Assembly: GCA_964035575.1 (NCBI GenBank)
Contig: OZ037870.1
Location: 1,025,014-1,089,013 of the forward strand
Source: Rhynchopus sp. YZ270_cl-10
Lineage: Eukaryota; Euglenozoa; Diplonemea; Diplonemida; Diplonemidae
Reading direction: 5' to 3'
Length of the DNA: 64,000 bases
In this document: piece by piece, positions 60,961 through 64,000 of the stretch
How positions within the stretch are numbered: the stretch's first letter is position 1
Layout: the number at the start of each line of letters is the position of its first letter
The notes under the pieces: model-generated
The model's input: only the letters and a program-made list of their open reading frames with translations
Told to the model about the DNA's origin: nothing
Database searches by the model: none
Made by a program: the position numbers and the translations under genes

Positions 60961-62654
60961 GAAGTGAAAGACAACCTTTCTCCTGTTGGTCTCCACTAAT
61001 ACACACGGCCAAGGTTTTTCATTGGAAAAACGGAGTGAGGATGGGATGTCGATCATTGCGTACCTCTCTCCCCGATTTCTTCATCCCCCTCCCCTTTTTA
61101 TTTCCTTTGACTGAAAGTCTTATTAAAAATCGTCAACGGAAATTTAGAAAAAAAAAAAAAAAAAATAGAAAAACGGTCAGAGTTTCCATGTCTTATACTC
61201 TGTGAACACTCTTTTATGAATGAATGTGTGCCGGCACCGTCTGTAAAAATTCTTGGCTTTTATTAGTTTTTTTTTTTCAAAAATGGTGACATTTTTGACC
61301 CACTTTTTCTATGAGGATTGTCCATACAATAACAACGAAAAAAAAATAATATTCCGAACTGACATCGAACTTCTGTGTAACATAAAAACACATCAACCAA
61401 ACTTTACCAAAGCACACCCGAACAAAAAAAAAATAATAGTGGAGCACACTCTATAGGGTGGCTACACTAATACAAAGTTTTCAAAAAAGAAAAAAACCAA
61501 ATGGAGTTCGGCACGAATTCTTTACGGAGCAAAAAAAAAAAGGAATACAAATAATACCCAGAAAGGAACTGATACATTTTTATGTGTATTTTTTTTTATT
61601 TGCTTCCGTTTTGAAGAAGAAGAAACAGTGCCAACCCGTATTGAGTGGAAAAAGACAGTGGAGATTTGCACAACTGTGGTAGCTACACTGCAACAATTTA
61701 TCGAAAAAAAAAAAAAAAAAAAAAAAAAGACCCGATTAGCGCAAATAGACCAAAAACGAGCCGCCGGGAATAGACAGATACAAAGAAAAACGAAAGGAGA
61801 TAACACAGATAATACGATTGTGCTGGGCTGCGCATTGCATTGTTTATCTTGTTTTTCCTTTTTTTTCTTCTTCAGAACTCTCTCTCTCTGATGATATGTT
61901 TTTTCTTCTCTCTGTACATTTCATCCTTTTTAGTTTCTTATATTTTTCTTTTTGCTCGAGAGACATGCCTTCTTGAGACTGGCCACCTTCTAAGCAAAGA
62001 AAAATGAGGAAAAAAAAAGTGGAGATTTTCACAACTGTGACAACACAACCCCGAGGCAACCATTCCACTACTCCAAACAAATTTATCAAAAAAAAATAAT
62101 ACATGGTATTGCTTCAAACTACATCTTCGCCTTAAGACATTGCTTACCACATCCCTTTCCATTTTCTAACATAAGCAAGGGACGATTTTAAGCTACCAGA
62201 TGGCGGGCATTTTTTTATTATGATACATTGGGAAGTATAATCTCATTTGGGTTTTCCCATCAGCACAAAAAAAAAAAATCCCACACTTTTTGCCTGCAGT
62301 ATTCTCAGGTAAGGAGAGTCCTTTCAACCAAACTCTGCAGCTTGATATTAAAGCGACTGTCACACCACGGGAACAGATGATCCAATTCAATCTAGGTTGG
62401 GTAACACTCCGCGCCTCTCCCTTTTATACGTATCAGATGTGCACAACCGACGCACCCTGAACCATTCGTCTTTCATTTGACGTAAGCCCTATGACCTGGT
62501 TTCCCAGATTCACTAAAAAAACTTTTTCTTATTCCTTGCTTCTTTCTTGATAACAGAACAAAAAAATACCCATAACCTGGGTAAAATACAATGGGTAAAA
62601 ACCCAAAACCCCCCACCCACCCACCCCAAGATACACGGCGGGGTCCACACACCC

Positions 62655-62767
62655 GAGGGTCCGTAAATTTTACGGACCCTCTTTACGGACCCTCAAGTGC
62701 GGACCCGGGTCCGTAATTACGGACCCTAGGGTACGTAATTACGGACCCTAGGGTACGTAATTACGTG
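62655..62767. repeat. Iterated GGGTCCGTAATTACGGACCC palindromes
   Basis: It starts with a 27-base near-perfect palindrome (GAGGGTCCGTAA ... TTACGGACCCTC), then a perfect GGGTCCGTAATTACGGACCC at 62707-62726, then two further GGTACGTAATTACG units at a 22-base period. The cluster marks the boundary between the T/A-tract-rich spacer and a compositionally different right end. Confidence 0.75.
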
Positions 62768-62779
62768 GTCTAAGGTGGG

Positions 62780-64000
62780 AAATCACTGTTTGGATGTGTG
62801 ACTGCTGGTCGAAAAGCCCTGGGAGCAAACCGAGTGGTACACAGGTACCACATGATAGACCATGATCATGTGGGCCTATCCCAAGTTACATACCGAAAAA
62901 AGTCGTGAGCTCGGTTAGTTGTCAAAGACGTCTTCCACCATGCACTGAGGAGATAATGATCCAACAATTTACAAGAAAGATTACTTAACCTACTGCTGGA
63001 AATTGCCAGGTCGTAGTAACACACAAAGTGTGCCTCCGTTCGGGAAGACCGGATATTCTAGAGACCAAAAAGGCCTCAAGAATATCTTCCGGTAGTCAAG
63101 GTATAACCGAGTGAACGGCCCAAGACCCCCGTGGAGAAGTTAAATGTTGTAATGCTATCAAGTAGAAACTGCGAACACTGTCTTACCCTCCTCAATACAT
63201 GGTGGAATATTTCTTTGACAACAAACCGAGCTCAAGAGTTTTTAAACTTCCCTGAGGGAATGCGAGACGCAAAATTTACCACCAGACCCTGTCTTCGTGC
63301 ACCTTCGGTGCAACGCTGCAGACAGGCCAAACTGCGTTGGACTCAGAGGAATGCCTGCTGTGCAGTGTATCAATGAGAACCAAGTCCCAGCAACAAGGGG
63401 CGCCTTTTGGCGGGCGTTGTTGAGGGTGTTTGGGGTGCAAAGTTTTCCACAATTTTGATGCGCGGGTACAGAAGTGTTGTCTTGTTCTTTCATCTTTAGG
63501 AATGTAAATGTCAATCGCGTTTAACTACCACTAGGGCTTGTTCAGTGAACCCACGAGGGGTCGAAGGGGGTTGGTTATCCCATAGCTATCAAAGGTTGTG
63601 TCGACCAGGCTAATCCACTATGTTACGCTGTACGTTGTTAAATCCGAAGAAATAACACTTTAGCAGCCGCAGGAAGTTTGTTAAAAAGAGTGCCTCACAC
63701 TACACAAACCACCACCCGCGATTGACTTAGATGTTATAACAAAGAGAATTCAGAACAAAACAACACCCTGCCCCATACACACTAAATTGTCATGCTTCAA
63801 GAGCATGCCTGGGCCAAAATTACTGTTGACCAAAAAGGCAACAAGACCACCCACAAGGAGTGTGAATTGTGCACTGGTTTTCTGGGGGAACGCAATATTT
63901 TCTTGTGTCTAGTCCTCCGCAAGCAGAGGACAGACTTTCCGGAAGGTTTCCAAAGTCGAATTTCTTGCACTAGCTATGCTCCCTTGGTTAATGGCTATAG
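62780..64000. other. Non-coding-looking right end with many small hairpins
   Basis: Base composition is even and the homopolymer tracts seen elsewhere are absent. No frame exceeds about 90 codons. Several short hairpins occur, e.g. GTGCACCTTCGGTGCAAC near 63297, GTCCTCCGCAAGCAGAGGAC near 63912 and CCGTTCGGGAAGACCGG near 63035. I find none of the universal small- or large-subunit rRNA blocks, and no group I intron core that I can place. It may be a structured RNA gene or a repeat unit continuing past the window. Confidence 0.4.

Larger units (their letters stand above)
58156..62600. other. Repeat-rich spacer after the LINE, no supported gene
   Basis: It contains LINE-tail relics (58172-58202, 59916-59945), a GAGGCGTTTGCAC relic (58712-58748), one full UUCG-stem repeat (60760-60844), and a series of poly-A SINE-like repeats (59380, 60421, 60897, 61437, 61657, 62017). 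The frame at 59038-59496 is basic with no domain. Homopolymer A runs reach more than 20 near 61708-61730. Confidence 0.6.

Noticed and set aside
62780-64000. Ribosomal RNA gene
   Set aside because: None of the universally conserved small- or large-subunit blocks is present.

Overview
The window is nuclear DNA of a unicellular eukaryote. It has intron-bearing protein genes, sixteen spliceosomal introns that all begin GTAT (fourteen begin GTATG), AT-rich spacers full of poly-T, poly-A and polypyrimidine tracts, and many short dispersed repeats. Several products (IQ/ankyrin protein, C2/discoidin protein, NudC, IQ-like basic protein) fit a flagellated protist. Every well-supported gene lies on the + strand, and most start codons follow a polypyrimidine tract plus AG closely. 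This recalls lineages with one-strand gene clusters and leader trans-splicing, but no spliced-leader gene is visible and I do not assign a phylum.

Layout. 2.0-12.1 kb: a PDZ protein, a 1335-residue discoidin/zinc/C2 protein, and NudC, whose last intron carries a 952-bp inverted-repeat element. 15.8-17.9 kb: a Nab2/ZC3H14-like PWI protein with hairpin elements in two of three introns. 20.3-31.0 kb is gene-dense: leucine-rich-repeat protein, nicotinamidase-like protein lacking key active-site residues, small EF-hand-like protein, 2-amino-3-ketobutyrate CoA ligase (KBL), kelch protein, and inositol-pentakisphosphate 2-kinase (IPK1). 31.6-41.6 kb: a five-exon IQ/ankyrin protein, a basic three-exon protein, and a metacaspase-fold protein without the catalytic dyad. 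43.1-48.4 kb: two near-identical 4'-phosphopantetheinyl transferase genes with MGCC N-termini. 48.4-55.1 kb has no gene I can support. 55.1-58.1 kb: a LINE-type reverse transcriptase. 58.2-64 kb: repeats, then a compositionally different, apparently non-coding tail.

The genes do not form one pathway. The most unusual content is the repeat landscape. (1) A roughly 100-bp family has a UUCG-capped stem and a second stem, and both keep pairing while their sequence changes between copies, so it looks like a structured RNA or SINE. (2) Four inverted-repeat families are visible: a G-tract family with TA target duplications, a palindromic family with TA duplications, and two elements with 5-bp duplications sitting inside older repeats whose empty site can be read. 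(3) A foldback element overlies the 3' end of one transferase gene and supplies its last residues. (4) The LINE 3' end matches the commonest dispersed repeat, which explains part of the spacer repeats. Repeats and genes share orientation throughout.

Exon structures were built by hand from reading frame and splice sites. Family assignments rest on motif recognition and not on database searches.
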